From Cordylochernes scorpioides (lineage: Eukaryota > Arthropoda > Arachnida > Pseudoscorpiones > Chernetidae): DNA of 64,000 nt. Each line of letters starts with the position of its first letter. Position 1 is the first letter of the stretch. The stretch spans positions 186,001 through 250,000 of the forward strand of contig CP092873.1 in NCBI GenBank assembly GCA_030710605.1. The letters are read 5' to 3'. A program made the position numbers and the translations under genes. Shown piece by piece: positions 19,056 through 29,185 of this stretch. The notes beneath the pieces are model-generated. The model was not told the DNA's origin. It did not search any database and worked only from the letters and a program-made list of their open reading frames with translations.

Positions 19056-19802
19056 TCAATTAAACCTAATCGGTAACTTGACTTCTCTTCCAGAACGCGT
19101 GTAAACTTTCCCTACTTTTACTGGAGTAGTTTTCTCTTGCGCTGACGTGGACTCCACACCGGATGTTTTCTCCCTGACGATCTCATCCTCCGCTGGCTTA
19201 AGCTCCCCGTCGCCTTGCTCTACGTCCTCAGATGGTACTTCAAGTGGGAACAATCGTTGCACTGCACGCTTCATGAATCCAGACTTAGTCTTAACTTCCA
19301 CAAGTCTTCGCACATTGTCAGTTCCAGGAAACACCTTCGTAATCTTTCCCATAGGCCAGTTTATTTGCTTCCTGTTTTCAACCTCCACAAGGACGATATC
19401 TCCAACTTTTAACTGTCGTTGTTTCTTGTGATTGTCGTGATGCACCAACAATCCTAGGTACTCGCTTCTGAACCTCTTACGGAAATCCTTCAGGAGTCGT
19501 TTGCGTTTCTCATAGCTCTTCCCAAAGTTACACCTGAATTCATTTAGATCAATCTCTCCTTCAGCTCTTGGTTCTCGAAGAAACATCTCTGGGGTTAATG
19601 GCACAAGGTCATCATTGTCCTCAGCAATGTAGGTGAGTGGTCGCGCGTTGATAACTCGTTCACAGTTTTCGAGGATCGTCACCATTTCTTCGTAGTTGAC
19701 AACACGTTTTCCCAGCAATCTTCGAAGCAGCTTTTTGGTGAGTCCAACAATTCTCTCGATCCAACCTCCCCACCACGGTGCTGCTGGAGGATTAGCTTCC
19801 AT
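19056..19802 (-). CDS. BEL integrase C-terminal region
   Basis: A 248-residue frame with the BEL-type motifs PAAPWWGGWIERIVGLTKKLL, NARPLTYI, PLTPEMFL and, near the end, GDIVLVEVENRKQINWPMGK and VRRLVEVKTKSG, the conserved integrase-tail domain of Pao pol. It is in a different frame from the catalytic core frames at 19679-20354, indicating frameshifts. Ends shortly before the purine tract and LTR. Confidence 0.88.
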   Translation of the reverse strand: MEANPPAAPWWGGWIERIVGLTKKLLRRLLGKRVVNYEEMVTILENCERVINARPLTYIAEDNDDLVPLTPEMFLREPRAEGEIDLNEFRCNFGKSYEKRKRLLKDFRKRFRSEYLGLLVHHDNHKKQRQLKVGDIVLVEVENRKQINWPMGKITKVFPGTDNVRRLVEVKTKSGFMKRAVQRLFPLEVPSEDVEQGDGELKPAEDEIVREKTSGVESTSAQEKTTPVKVGKVYTRSGREVKLPIRFN

Positions 19803-20354
19803 TTCACTCCAAAATTAACTCGATAAAGCTCATTCCGGAGTCCAACTAGATTCGTCCCATTATCTGAGTAGATGACTGCAGGGCAACCTCGTCTTGCTAC
19901 GAACCTCTCTACTGCTCCCACCAATGCTTCCGTCGATAAGGAAGTTACCAATTCGAGGTGGACCGCACGGGATACGCCACAGGTGAAGATGACGAACCAA
20001 ACCTTCTGTCCATCTTTCAGATATAAAGGGTCCTCCGAGGTCAATTCCTGTCACCTCAAAAACCACAACATCTCGTACGCGATGTTGAGGCAACGATGCC
20101 TCTGGTACGTCGACTCGCTTGGTTTCAAATCGTCGACAGCGAGGACATTTATGAATTACATGACGAACTAGTTGTCGAGCTTTTGGAATCCAGAACTTCT
20201 CTCTTAGTACTGATCGCAGCGTCTGGGCTCCACAGTGGTACATTTTCTCGTGGACTGATTTCACAATTAGCTCTGTGACCAGATGATTCGTTGGGATCAA
20301 AATTGGCAATCGGAACAGTTCATCGTCATTTCGATTCACTATCCTCGTTTTCAC
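19679..20354 (-). pseudogene. BEL integrase zinc-binding and catalytic core (frameshifted)
   Basis: Two overlapping minus frames. 19860-20354 has the H2C2 region HEKMYHCGAQTLRSVLREKF with HKCPRCRRFE, then VTGIDLGGPF with the first catalytic aspartate. 19679-20044 continues with WFVIFTCGVSRAVHLELV and VIYSDNGTNLVG with the second aspartate. The glutamate region follows in the 19056-19802 frame. At least two frameshifts separate parts of one domain. Confidence 0.85.
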
Positions 20355-20370
20355 TCTCCATAATCCTTCT

Positions 20371-21605
20371 TTATCTTGGAACGCGTTGTAGCTGCTTCAT
20401 CTTGGGATCTTCCTCACCGATCGATTCACTCTGTATTATCTTAACTAGGGACTTTTCAGCACTGTCTAGCTCCTCTTGTGAGATGACATCTCCTTTGTAT
20501 TCAGAGGGCTTGAAACGTAGCATCCACGCGATTACTCTCAGTATTTGTGTTAGAGACACACGTTCACGTTTTCCCTCGTATAGATTCAGATACCATGGAT
20601 TCTCCTCGGGTTTTTGGCTACAAATCCAGCCACCACAGTCTTCCTCCTCTCTTCTTCAATGGCTTCCAGATCATACTGTACTTTTGATACTGGCCAGTCT
20701 TCTTTCTTTTCCTGAAGCCATTTTGGTCCCTCCCACCATCCAGATTTTATGAATTTCGATGGGGATTCACCACGGGATGGAAGATCTGCTGGATTGTGTT
20801 CCCCTGCGACATGGTTCCAATCTTCACTCTTCGTAAGTGTTGTGATCTCCTTGACACGGTTGGAAACGAACTGAGGCCAATTCTCTTGTTGTTGTATCCA
20901 GTATAGGGCAGGACTGGAGTCTGTCCAACATTGAATCTTCTCCGGACTTTCTTCTAAATTTTCCAGAACATGCACCAACAGTCGTGCTCCAATCAAACAG
21001 GCTAATAGTTCCAGTCGTGGAATCGTGATCCTCTTAATAGTTGCCAGTCGATTTCTTGCTTCAACGAATCGCACAACTATGACTGACGCATTCTCTATTC
21101 GCATGAAGATCACCGTTGCATACGCTATAGCTGAAGCGTCACAAAACACGTGCAATGTTGTTCTTCCTTTGATAGGTAACATCCATCGAGGTATCTTGAT
21201 CTGATCCAATTCTAAAGCTTGCTTCCTCCATTTTATGAACTCGACCCGTCTGTCTTCGTTCAGCGGTTCATCCCATGATTTATTCTCCTTCCAAGCATCT
21301 TGAACCATCTTCTTATTCTTGATTGTAGCTGGACAGGTAAATTGAATCGGATCAAAAATGCGATGGCAGGCTGACAAGATACTTCTCTTTGTGATTGATT
21401 TTTCTTCATCTATATTTTTCAATGACTGCACATTAATGGCAATAGTGTTAGTCTGAAGGTGCCATTTCATACCCAAAATAGAGGCTGGATCTTGTTCTGT
21501 GATTCCAGGTTCATTCCACATCCAGTCTCGTAACTCAAATTTGGCTTGCATCATGATGTCGGAGGATTCCTTGATAAATTTTTTGACATCATGTGTAGAT
21601 GACAA
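20371..21605 (-). pseudogene. BEL RT C-terminal part and RNase H region
   Basis: 20586-21605 (339 residues) runs from STHDVKKFIKESSDIMMQ through KWHLQTNTIAI, TKRSILSACHRIFDPIQF and WDEPLNED to the RNase H-type LHVFCDASAIAYATVIFMR, CWTDSSPALYWIQQ and EHNPADLPSRG, all standard Pao pol motifs. 20371-20559 continues the linker before integrase in another frame. The catalytic FYVDD box lies just upstream, across a frame break, and reads FYVDI, so the second aspartate of the pair is lost. Confidence 0.87.
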
Positions 21606-23242
21606 ACTAAGAATGCAAATGTCGACGTAAAAACTTCGGGCAAGAAGTTCTGCGCACCTATTATCTTGAAACTGCGGGAGCTCAAATGATACTTAATGGT
21701 TGCAGCTAGTAGAAAAGGACTTGAGGTAAGGCCAAAGACTACTCGGCAATGCCTGTAAAATTTTAGTGTCTTCTGGTCCTTTTTCCACCAAAGGAACCGA
21801 AGGAATTCACGATCTTCTTCTCGAACCTGAATCTGGAGAAAAGCTTTTCGTATGTCTGCAATGATGCCATACTTTCCAAGTCTAAACCGCAAGAGCAAAT
21901 CAGGAATGAGCTCAATCAGGTTGTCTCCTTTTTCCAGACATTGATTTAATGATGGGAGCCCCTTTTTCTTGCAACTTGCGTCGAATACTGGACGAATAGG
22001 AGTGGTGTGACTATCCTTGAGCACTGGGCGATGAGGGAGATAATTGCACTCCTCCCATTTATCCTCAACTTCCTCGATGATTTTCTCTTTTTCCCACTCC
22101 TCAAAAATAGTATCATACTCCTCATACAGCATCTTGCCCTGGACATTCCTTGTTGTAGTCAGCAATCTATTTTCTGTAGTTCGGCGATTGACTGGAACTG
22201 GTGGGTGTCCAGCTATCCATGGTAGTGACACGATGTACCTTCCGCTTTCGTCTCGTTTCACAGTCTCCTTGAAATGAGTGTTGGATGCTTCGATTAGATC
22301 TTTCCTAGATTTTGTTTCTGCTGCATCCATGATTCCAAGCACATCTAATTTCCATAAATCCTGAACGTCGAAACTGTTAACGTGAAGTGAAGTCACGATC
22401 AGGCATGAATCTTCCATGTCGTTCCCTATTGCTGGTCCCATTACTGTCCACCCCAGCTTGGTTTCTGTCGTCACAACTCCACTTTGCAATATTTGCATTC
22501 TGCCTGTCAGAATGCCGCTGAGCAAGTCCGAACCAATTAACATGTGGATCGGTCTCTCTTCGCCTTGGTATATGTAGGTCAAGTTGATCCCTCGAGCTTT
22601 TAACTCATTGAGTATAGTATGATCCTGTACTTGACTGATGTGTCCGCAAATTACTTCCTGATCCAAGAATTTGAGATCATCCATGTATTCGTTGTTGAGG
22701 CTGGAAACATTTACTTTGTACACATTGTGCTTCTTTTGACGAATTTCTCCGCCTCCAAACAAATTGTGGGTAAGTGTAACTTGCTGCACTCTCTTTAGGC
22801 CCAGTGCGTCCACCATTCTCTTTGAAATATAGGACTGCTGGGATCCACAGTCAAGCAACACTCGAACATTATGCTTCACCTCTGGTCCGCTTATCTTGAC
22901 TATCAGAGTTTGTAGATAGACTCCTCCCACGGTAACTTTGTTCAAAGTTGTTGACGTGAATTGATTGGCGGTCTCTTGCTCTGTTGCAGGACTTTTCCCT
23001 GAAACCTTTAGTTCCGCTTTTTGGAGATGATAAGTCTTCTGGGCTTCCAAAGTAGGACACATAATGGCGTAATGCTTCCCTCTGCAGACAGGACAACGTG
23101 GCTTAATCCGGCATTTCTTGAATGCGTGGCCAGGAAGCAGGCACCAAAAACAAACATTCTTCCCTTTAGCCATATCTTTCTTCTCTGGTAGATGCATCCG
23201 CTGTCCACTGTAGCATTCTTGACTCGGGTGACCATTCCACAA
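21551..23242 (-). CDS. BEL zinc knuckles, protease and RT N-terminal part
   Basis: A 563-residue frame. Residues ~30-65 hold two knuckle-like motifs (CFWCLLPGHAFKKC, CPVCRGKHYAIMC). The protease is at VRVLLDCGSQQSYISKRM, with DCGS in place of the common DSGS. Next come the Pao linker (MLIGSDLLSGIL, TKLGWTVMGP) and RT motifs YLPHRPVLK, PIRPVFDASCK, GIIADIRKAFLQIQV (first catalytic aspartate) and VVFGLTSSPFLLAATI. The frame runs out just before the YVDD box. Confidence 0.88.
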   Translation of the reverse strand: MWNGHPSQECYSGQRMHLPEKKDMAKGKNVCFWCLLPGHAFKKCRIKPRCPVCRGKHYAIMCPTLEAQKTYHLQKAELKVSGKSPATEQETANQFTSTTLNKVTVGGVYLQTLIVKISGPEVKHNVRVLLDCGSQQSYISKRMVDALGLKRVQQVTLTHNLFGGGEIRQKKHNVYKVNVSSLNNEYMDDLKFLDQEVICGHISQVQDHTILNELKARGINLTYIYQGEERPIHMLIGSDLLSGILTGRMQILQSGVVTTETKLGWTVMGPAIGNDMEDSCLIVTSLHVNSFDVQDLWKLDVLGIMDAAETKSRKDLIEASNTHFKETVKRDESGRYIVSLPWIAGHPPVPVNRRTTENRLLTTTRNVQGKMLYEEYDTIFEEWEKEKIIEEVEDKWEECNYLPHRPVLKDSHTTPIRPVFDASCKKKGLPSLNQCLEKGDNLIELIPDLLLRFRLGKYGIIADIRKAFLQIQVREEDREFLRFLWWKKDQKTLKFYRHCRVVFGLTSSPFLLAATIKYHLSSRSFKIIGAQNFLPEVFTSTFAFLVCHLHMMSKNLSRNPPTS

Positions 23243-24348
23243 AAGATGCAGTTGTTTCGCATCCGAGTGGTGTTGGCGATCTGAGTGGTGTTGGCGATCT
23301 GAGTGGTGTTGGCGAGGTCAGTAGCCATCGGCATTTTACTTCCAGTATTCTTCTTAGAAAGAGATTTCCTGTTTGATCGATCATCCTTCACATCTTGATT
23401 GTTGTCGATCTTGAACGCTGCTTTGGCCATATTCACTCGACTCTCGCCCTTCACCTCTGTCTTCAAAAACGTCATGAGTTGTGTCAACTTATCCTGTACT
23501 CCTCTTCCGCTCACCGTATATTGACTTCGTTCCCATACTCTCAGGGTGTCCTCTGGTAGCGCTGATTCGACGAGTGGGTACAGCATAGCCGCAAACTTGT
23601 CACGAGCGACGCCCAATGTTTCTAATGCTCGCAGTTGTGTCTCCAGTCTATCGTAAAGCTTCACTACAGACATCTTACCTTCGGCTCTCACATTCTGAAG
23701 CACATTCTGAAGCAGGTCACGCACATAAATCTCAACAAGCATTTCATCCTCTCCAAAACGTGATTTGATATACTCGATGACTTTAGGGTAGTTGTCGGCA
23801 CTCAGTGGAAAACTTTCGACTGCTTCTCTTGCCTCGTAGTTCTCGGCAGTGGCTTGAAAGAGATACTGAAACTTAGTTTCTGGAGGCATCTGTGGATCCC
23901 GGTCAATCGTGCTGAACTGACTCCAGAATGTAATCCATTCTCTTGGTTCTCCCCCAAACTTCTTGAACTCCAGCTTCGGTAGTCGATAGTTCATTGCTGC
24001 TGTGCCGCTGATTGTACTAGTACTAACGTCATCCTCTTCCGCAAGAGCCTCGTAATCAGTCATAATGTTACTGAAATTATCTTCGTACTCACAAACGGAT
24101 TCGTACTCAGCAGTGAAAATGTCTTCAGACGCTGATTCTCGTAGCAGAGCTTCTTCCATCCTCATGTTCAATATTAAAAGCTTTTCATGGTGGGTCTGGA
24201 ATCGGCGGAGGATTTTCTCTACATCTGCTTTCTTGACTTCCTTCTTCTTGATCTCTGCCTCGAGCTCATTGAACGCCTTGGTGAACATTGCACGCACTGG
24301 CGTCCTAAGCTTTTTCAGTTCAGCACTACTAACTGGTTGGTCAGCCAT
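23008..24348 (-). CDS. BEL Gag
   Basis: A 446-residue frame starting MADQPVSSAELKKLRTPVR. Has the BEL Gag core: LPKLEFKKFGGEPREWITFWSQF, QMPPETKFQYLF, AVESFPLSADNYPKVIEYIKSRFG. Around residue 345 a 7-residue unit (IANTTQ) is repeated. After about 23240 the frame is shifted relative to the true continuation (the zinc-knuckle frame at 21551-23242), so the last ~75 residues are not native. Confidence 0.88.
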   Translation of the reverse strand: MADQPVSSAELKKLRTPVRAMFTKAFNELEAEIKKKEVKKADVEKILRRFQTHHEKLLILNMRMEEALLRESASEDIFTAEYESVCEYEDNFSNIMTDYEALAEEDDVSTSTISGTAAMNYRLPKLEFKKFGGEPREWITFWSQFSTIDRDPQMPPETKFQYLFQATAENYEAREAVESFPLSADNYPKVIEYIKSRFGEDEMLVEIYVRDLLQNVLQNVRAEGKMSVVKLYDRLETQLRALETLGVARDKFAAMLYPLVESALPEDTLRVWERSQYTVSGRGVQDKLTQLMTFLKTEVKGESRVNMAKAAFKIDNNQDVKDDRSNRKSLSKKNTGSKMPMATDLANTTQIANTTQIANTTRMRNNCIFCGMVTRVKNATVDSGCIYQRRKIWLKGRMFVFGACFLATHSRNAGLSHVVLSAEGSITPLCVLLWKPRRLIISKKRN

Positions 24349-24431
24349 CCTGAGAAGTAATCACTGATTCACAGTTGCACCTTTGTGTAATCAGTAATTC
24401 TTCAATCTTTATCCTGTCGGCTGCGCCAAAA

Positions 24432-24905
24432 TGTTGTCTTTGTCTTAAATTTGAAAAAAAAAGAAAGACAATACAAGGTCCCGATGGCTTAACCTGAACT
24501 AAACGCTCCTAGCTTTACTGTAATGCTGGAAACCGACTTGAAAATTATAAATTGGTAAATCAATACCTTTGTTGCAGGGATCAGTAGAAGTGTCACAACG
24601 TTGGATGACGAGGCCTAAGTTAGTAAACAGTGATGAAGAATTAATACTTATTGAAAGAAATATTTATTTAAAAAATCACACAAATTAATATCAATACAAA
24701 TGTTATTCAAAAACAATTATTAAAATTTATGAGGGATAGTTCCTTTTCAGGCCCGTCAAAACCAAACGTTAGCTCGAAAACAGCCTTTTTTTACCGGAAC
24801 TTTTAGGGTTGATTCTTTGTTCTTGCTCGCGCATGCGCGGGGGACGGCAGCCGGGCCGTGTTGCCACTGTTTGGTTGGTCCAAAAAAGTACCTATTTTCG
24901 CGTCA
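24432..24905 (-). repeat. BEL LTR (5' LTR in element orientation)
   Basis: 474 bp, TGTTGTC...CGCGTCA; partner of 18472-18937. Adjacent to the primer site TGGCGCAGCC read on the minus strand. Confidence 0.9.
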
Positions 24906-25193
24906 GTAGGGTTTCTCCCCCACATGCAGTCGCTTGTGTCTGGACAAAGCGGAGGTGTCCCCTGTCCTGTAGTCACAGTAGGGGCAGGCGTAGGGTTTCT
25001 CTACCGTGTGGATCCGCTTGTGTCTGGACAGATCTGAGGAGACGGCAGTCTTGTAGTCACAGTCAGAGCAGGCAAATGGCTTCTTCCCCGTGTGAGTCCG
25101 CTTGTGTCTGGAGTAGTGGGAGCTGGCAGGACTCACCTGGACCCATGACTTCCAATTTTTGTGATCAATTTTTGATATAATTAAAAGCCACAT
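24906..25193 (-). pseudogene. C2H2 zinc-finger array, upstream part
   Basis: A minus-strand frame with SSHYSRHKRTHTGKKPFAC, CDYKTAVSSDLSRHKRIH and CPYCDYRTGDTSALSRHKR, ending GEKPY at the BEL target site. The first finger lacks its cysteine pair (SWVQVSPASSHY...), so the array is truncated or begins at an exon edge here; a GGTGAGTC sequence lies at this point. Continues at 18471 after removing the BEL element. Confidence 0.8.
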
Positions 25194-26734
25194 AGAAGTC
25201 TTACATTTTGTACAATTGTTTAATAAAGCTTACAAAGTAATAAATATCTTGGTGATCATAGTGGTCAGAATTTTTATAAATCTTTTCAAAGGAAGAAAAT
25301 AGGGGCAGCCATTTCTGTGGCATAGGGAGCGGCTGTCTACTGTGATATCAGGAATGTTCGACCTTCCAAACAGAACTTGTGATATTCTTTACTTGTTACA
25401 CTATATAGCTAGCCAGGTTTTCCCACATGTAAACTTTTGAAATATCTCAGACTGCCATATTCAGCCAGAGATCCTCTCTGTGCACCCAACTCTGCTGGAT
25501 CAAAGGTCACAGTGGTATTCCAGAAAGTAGCAGACAAAAAAGCCCCCGTCTCTCAAAATTTTTCCATAAGTGATAAGGTACAATTTGGATTATAGATTAG
25601 AAACACAAGGTAATAAGTCCAAAAGTTACCTTGTGTTTATAAGTCCAAATCTAAATAAATAAATTGTGTGTTATGTTTCTGTAACAGCGTTGTTACCATC
25701 TTCAGACAAAACACTATTTATTTATTTGGATTTGGTCTTATTACCCTGTGTTTGTAATCCAAATTGTACCTTTCTCTAATCGAATAATTTAAAATAAAAA
25801 CTACAATTCCTACAAGCAAACTTGAACTGGAAGACCTCCAGGAGAGGCCATAGGAATATCTAGGTTTAATTTAATGGAGGTTGAACCATCACCCTTGGAA
25901 ACCCTGGCCCTACCTTGTCCTGTGGCTCAGAAGAATGGGCCTCTGGCTGGCTGTTGTCCTGGACACACCTCACATTTATTCTTCTGCCAACGTTTCAGCA
26001 AATGGCCTGAATTCATTGGAAGTTGCCAACATTAGGAACAAAAGTGGTTGATGTAGATGTGTTCTTAGACAAAACAGCAAATGCTTTTTTAAAAATTATC
26101 TATGTAAAATAGTCAAACACAAAAATGCAAATTAGAAAGAAATGGACAAAATAGAATGCACTGTCAAACTTTGTTTAACAATATTAACTGGAATATCTCC
26201 ACCAATCCTTGGCAGAAAGCTGTCTTGTCTGACATACAAGATAGGCGGCCATTAAAGGTGTTTACATACATTCCAGATGTCGGGAGCCTCCTTCATCTTG
26301 GCCTGGCACACACATCTCCCTTCAGTGTCTCTTTTTACAACTCTTATATCACATGTTCACACATCCCTGACTTTACAATTTAATAAAACTCCACCTTTGC
26401 CGGTCCCAAGCCCGGATGAAAAAGGAGGAAGGGGAGCAGTAACAAGCTCATTAAAAAACCTGAGCTCAGCTGGCCCGGCTGATAGTACCCTGTAAGGGCT
26501 CCTAATCCAGGGATACAGAATGAGCAGCGTTTGTACTTCATGTTAGGAGCATCTGCACATGGCGCCTGTTCCTCATATCAGAGGTGGCCTTTATTTTGGA
26601 GCTAAGTCGGCCTGCCACTGAGTAATGCTCCCAGTCTTAATGACAAAGGCATTCTACTTCACCCAGTCATGATGGTTGTCAAATAGATAAGAAAGAAGAA
26701 GACAATTTAATAAACACAACAAGGAATCCAGAGC
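25194..26734. other. Spacer with one palindromic repeat; no gene seen
   Basis: 1.5 kb with no supported coding frame. Contains the palindromic repeat at 25571-25770. Short frames at 26156-26495 have no recognisable motif. Confidence 0.5.
25571..25770. repeat. Palindromic retroposon-like repeat, copy e
   Basis: Starts TGATAAGGTACAATTTGG and ends AATCCAAATTGTACC, so both outer arms are present. It has an internal rearrangement near AAGTCCAAAAGTTACC and a diverged core (AACAGCGTTGTTACCATC). No clear flanking direct repeat was found, unlike copies a-d. Confidence 0.75.
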
Positions 26735-26916
26735 TAGGTTTCTTTGCTATTTTTATTTCTACAGCTTTCAGTTCTAGTTCTACTTCCAGTTCTCCTGTTG
26801 AAGTACCAATTCAAACATCACTTTTAAATAGACATCTCGCACCTACACCTAGAGTCATACCAGCTAGATATAATTTTTTTAAGTCAAGTCAAGAAGATGA
26901 AACAATATCTCAGATC

Positions 26917-27306
26917 ATGGCAACATTGAGGGGTCTAGCAGAGCCTTGTAAATTTGGAAGCATGTTAAATGAAATGCCACGAGATAAATTAGTGGTTGGC
27001 GTTAGATCCGAAAATTTACAGAAACGCCTATTGCAAGAAGGCGATGACGCAACATTGGACAAAATTTATGAAATTGCATTATCATACGAAGCCGCAGAAC
27101 GAGATTTATTATCAATGAAAAAGGTAGATTATGCAGATTCAAATGTTCATGATGTTAAAAAATTAAATAGTGCATGTTCTCATTGTGGTAGACATAATCA
27201 TCTATCAAATAAATGCTTTTTTAAAAATGCAAAATGTCATGAATGTGGAAAAATTGGACATATAAAGCCGGCTTGTAAAAATAGAAAACTAAATATGCAA
27301 AAATAG
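26917..27306 (+). CDS. gypsy Gag C-terminal half with two zinc knuckles
   Basis: The frame is open from about 26735, and Gag-like sequence upstream of the first Met (RYNFFKSSQEDETISQIMAT) belongs to it. Motifs: LRGLAEPCKFGSMLNEMPRD, LLQEGDDATLDKIYEIALSYEAA, then CSHCGRHNHLSNKC and CHECGKIGHIKPAC, both good CCHC knuckles of nucleocapsid type. Ends just before the protease frame. Confidence 0.85.
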   Translation: MATLRGLAEPCKFGSMLNEMPRDKLVVGVRSENLQKRLLQEGDDATLDKIYEIALSYEAAERDLLSMKKVDYADSNVHDVKKLNSACSHCGRHNHLSNKCFFKNAKCHECGKIGHIKPACKNRKLNMQK

Positions 27307-27668
27307 TGCATGGATTAAAAGCTACTGGAAAAATAAATGTGGTTGAAGCAAGTGAAAATGGAAAATATTTTATTACTTTAAATGTGGACAACAAAAATAT
27401 ACAGTTTGAATTTGTAACAGGTAGTTTTCACACGTTGATGCCAATAAATATATATAAGAAATTGTGGAATAAGAAAATATCTCCTATAAATTTACATCTT
27501 AAATCATATTCAAATACGAAGATTGATGTTATTGGCAAAAGAGAAGTGTTCGTAACAGAGACCAACAAAAGTCTTCCATTGATTATAACTGAAGCAAATA
27601 GGCCTGTATTGTTGGGCACTACTTGGATCAAGTGCTTGCCTGCTAAATTTTTAAAATTCTGGACATAA
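27306..27668 (+). CDS. gypsy protease region (active site lost)
   Basis: 120 residues overlapping the Gag stop. FITLNVDNKNIQFEFVTGSF aligns with the retropepsin start, but the catalytic DTG reads VTG, so it cannot be active. LLGTTWIKCL matches the conserved C-terminal part of the domain. Confidence 0.75.
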   Translation: MHGLKATGKINVVEASENGKYFITLNVDNKNIQFEFVTGSFHTLMPINIYKKLWNKKISPINLHLKSYSNTKIDVIGKREVFVTETNKSLPLIITEANRPVLLGTTWIKCLPAKFLKFWT

Positions 27669-27697
27669 ATTTAGTCCAAGAAACAACATGTTCCTCT

Positions 27698-28225
27698 TTG
27701 GTAAATAAATTTGCAGAGGTTTTTGGCACTTCAAATGTAGGTGTAATTAAGGATCATAAGGCGCATCTGATTCTTAGAAAAGATGCTAATCCTAGATTTT
27801 TCAGGGCGAGAAATGTTCCTTATGTAATGAGAAACGCCATTGAAAAAGAATTGGAAAATCTTGAGGCCCAAGGAGTAATTACAAAAATAGAAAGAAGCGA
27901 TTGCGCTACGCCTATAGTTCTTATAATGAAAAAGAATGGCCATGTTCGTATTTGAGGAGATTTCAAAATAACACTAAACCCTGTCCTTAAAATTGACCAA
28001 TATCCACTACCAAAAATAGAGGACATTTTTGCCATTCTCGGAAGAGGAATAAATTTTAGTAAAATAGATTTGTCCCAGGCATATTTACAATTAGAATTGG
28101 ACGAAAATTCAAAAGAAATGGCTGTAATAAATACACATAAAGGACTCGATAGATATAATAGACTTCCTTTCGGCATTGCTTCTGCACCAGCAATATGGCA
28201 GTGAATAATTGAACAAATATTGTCC
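27698..28225 (+). pseudogene. gypsy RT N-terminal half with two nonsense codons
   Basis: 27698-27955 has KDANPRFFRARNVPYVMR and VITKIERSDCATPIV, then HVRI followed by TGA where Cys/Gly is normal. Reading through, GDFKITLNPVLKIDQYPLPK, FSKIDLSQAYLQLEL (first catalytic aspartate) and LPFGIASAPAIWQ precede a second TGA at 28202 in the place of a common CGA. Both stops look like single-base changes. Confidence 0.82.
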
Positions 28226-29185
28226 GGCATACCAGGAACACTTGTTTATCTGGATGATATAATAATTACCGGAGAGTCAGAGGCTGATCATCTTAGAAAT
28301 TTGGAGGCAGTCTTAAATAGATTAAATGAATATGGCCTCAAGGCTAACAGGGAAAATTGCAATTTTTTCCAAGAAAGTCTTGAATATTGCGGTCATGTGA
28401 TCGATAAAATGGGTTTGCATAAAACAAATGATAAGATAAGGGCTGTTTTGGATGCTCCAGAACCACTAAATGTAACCCAGTTACGAGCATTTTTTGGCTT
28501 AATTACCTATTATCATAAATTCATCAGAAACGCTGCAGATGTTTTATCGCCCTTATATGCTCTTCTAAAAAAGGGAACAAAATGGCATTTTTCAACAGAA
28601 TGCCGAAAGGCTTTTAGGCAAATCAAAGAAATTATCTCTTCAGATCAAATATTGATTGCTTATGACCCTAAATCGCCTATCCGTCTGTCGTGTGACTCAA
28701 GCAGCTACGGACTCGGTGCTGTGTTGTCTCAAATTGATGTCGACGGAAATGAACGTCCCATATATTTTATCTCAAGGACCTTATCTCGGGCTGAAAAGAA
28801 ATATTCACAGATTGATAAGGAATGTTTAAGTATAATTTGGGCTTTAAAGAAATTTCCCAATTACCTTTTTGGAAGAAAATTCGAATTAATAACTGATAAC
28901 AAACCCTTGCACCATATACTAAACCCCAAGCGGGAAATATCATCGAACATGTCTGCACGACTACAGCGATGGGCATTGATCTTGTCTTCATATAAATTCA
29001 CAATTGAGTGCAGGAAAACTGGAGACCACGGCAATGCCGATGGACTTTCTAGATTGCCACTAAAACAATATGAAGAAATGGAAGAAGATGCTGTAAATAC
29101 AGTTCATATGATTAAACAATGTGAAGAATTGCCGCTCACATCGAGACACATTAGGTCAGAATCTTGCACAAGGACTCAATCTTGA
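28220..29185 (+). CDS. gypsy RT C-terminal half and RNase H
   Basis: 321 residues. YLDDIIITG is the RT catalytic box, then NFFQESLEYCGHVI, LRAFFGLITYYHKFI (connection) and the RNase H motifs IRLSCDSSSYGLGAVLSQ, YSQIDKECLSIIWAL, LITDNKPLHHIL and GNADGLSRLP. All standard for Ty3/gypsy. The frame shifts into the integrase frame at ~29164. Confidence 0.88.
   Translation: MSGIPGTLVYLDDIIITGESEADHLRNLEAVLNRLNEYGLKANRENCNFFQESLEYCGHVIDKMGLHKTNDKIRAVLDAPEPLNVTQLRAFFGLITYYHKFIRNAADVLSPLYALLKKGTKWHFSTECRKAFRQIKEIISSDQILIAYDPKSPIRLSCDSSSYGLGAVLSQIDVDGNERPIYFISRTLSRAEKKYSQIDKECLSIIWALKKFPNYLFGRKFELITDNKPLHHILNPKREISSNMSARLQRWALILSSYKFTIECRKTGDHGNADGLSRLPLKQYEEMEEDAVNTVHMIKQCEELPLTSRHIRSESCTRTQS

Larger units (their letters stand above)
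18472..24905 (-). mobile_element. BEL/Pao LTR retrotransposon inserted in a zinc-finger array
   Basis: LTRs at 18472-18937 and 24432-24905 begin TGTTGTC and end CGCGTCA. The 5 bp duplication GTAGG is at 18467-18471 and 24906-24910. Minus-strand order: LTR, primer site TGGCGCAGCC (24419-24428), gag, protease, RT, RNase H, integrase, purine tract AAGGTGGGAGAG (18938-18949), LTR. LTRs differ by several substitutions and a small indel. Coding is broken by several frameshifts, so the element is old and inactive. Confidence 0.93.
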
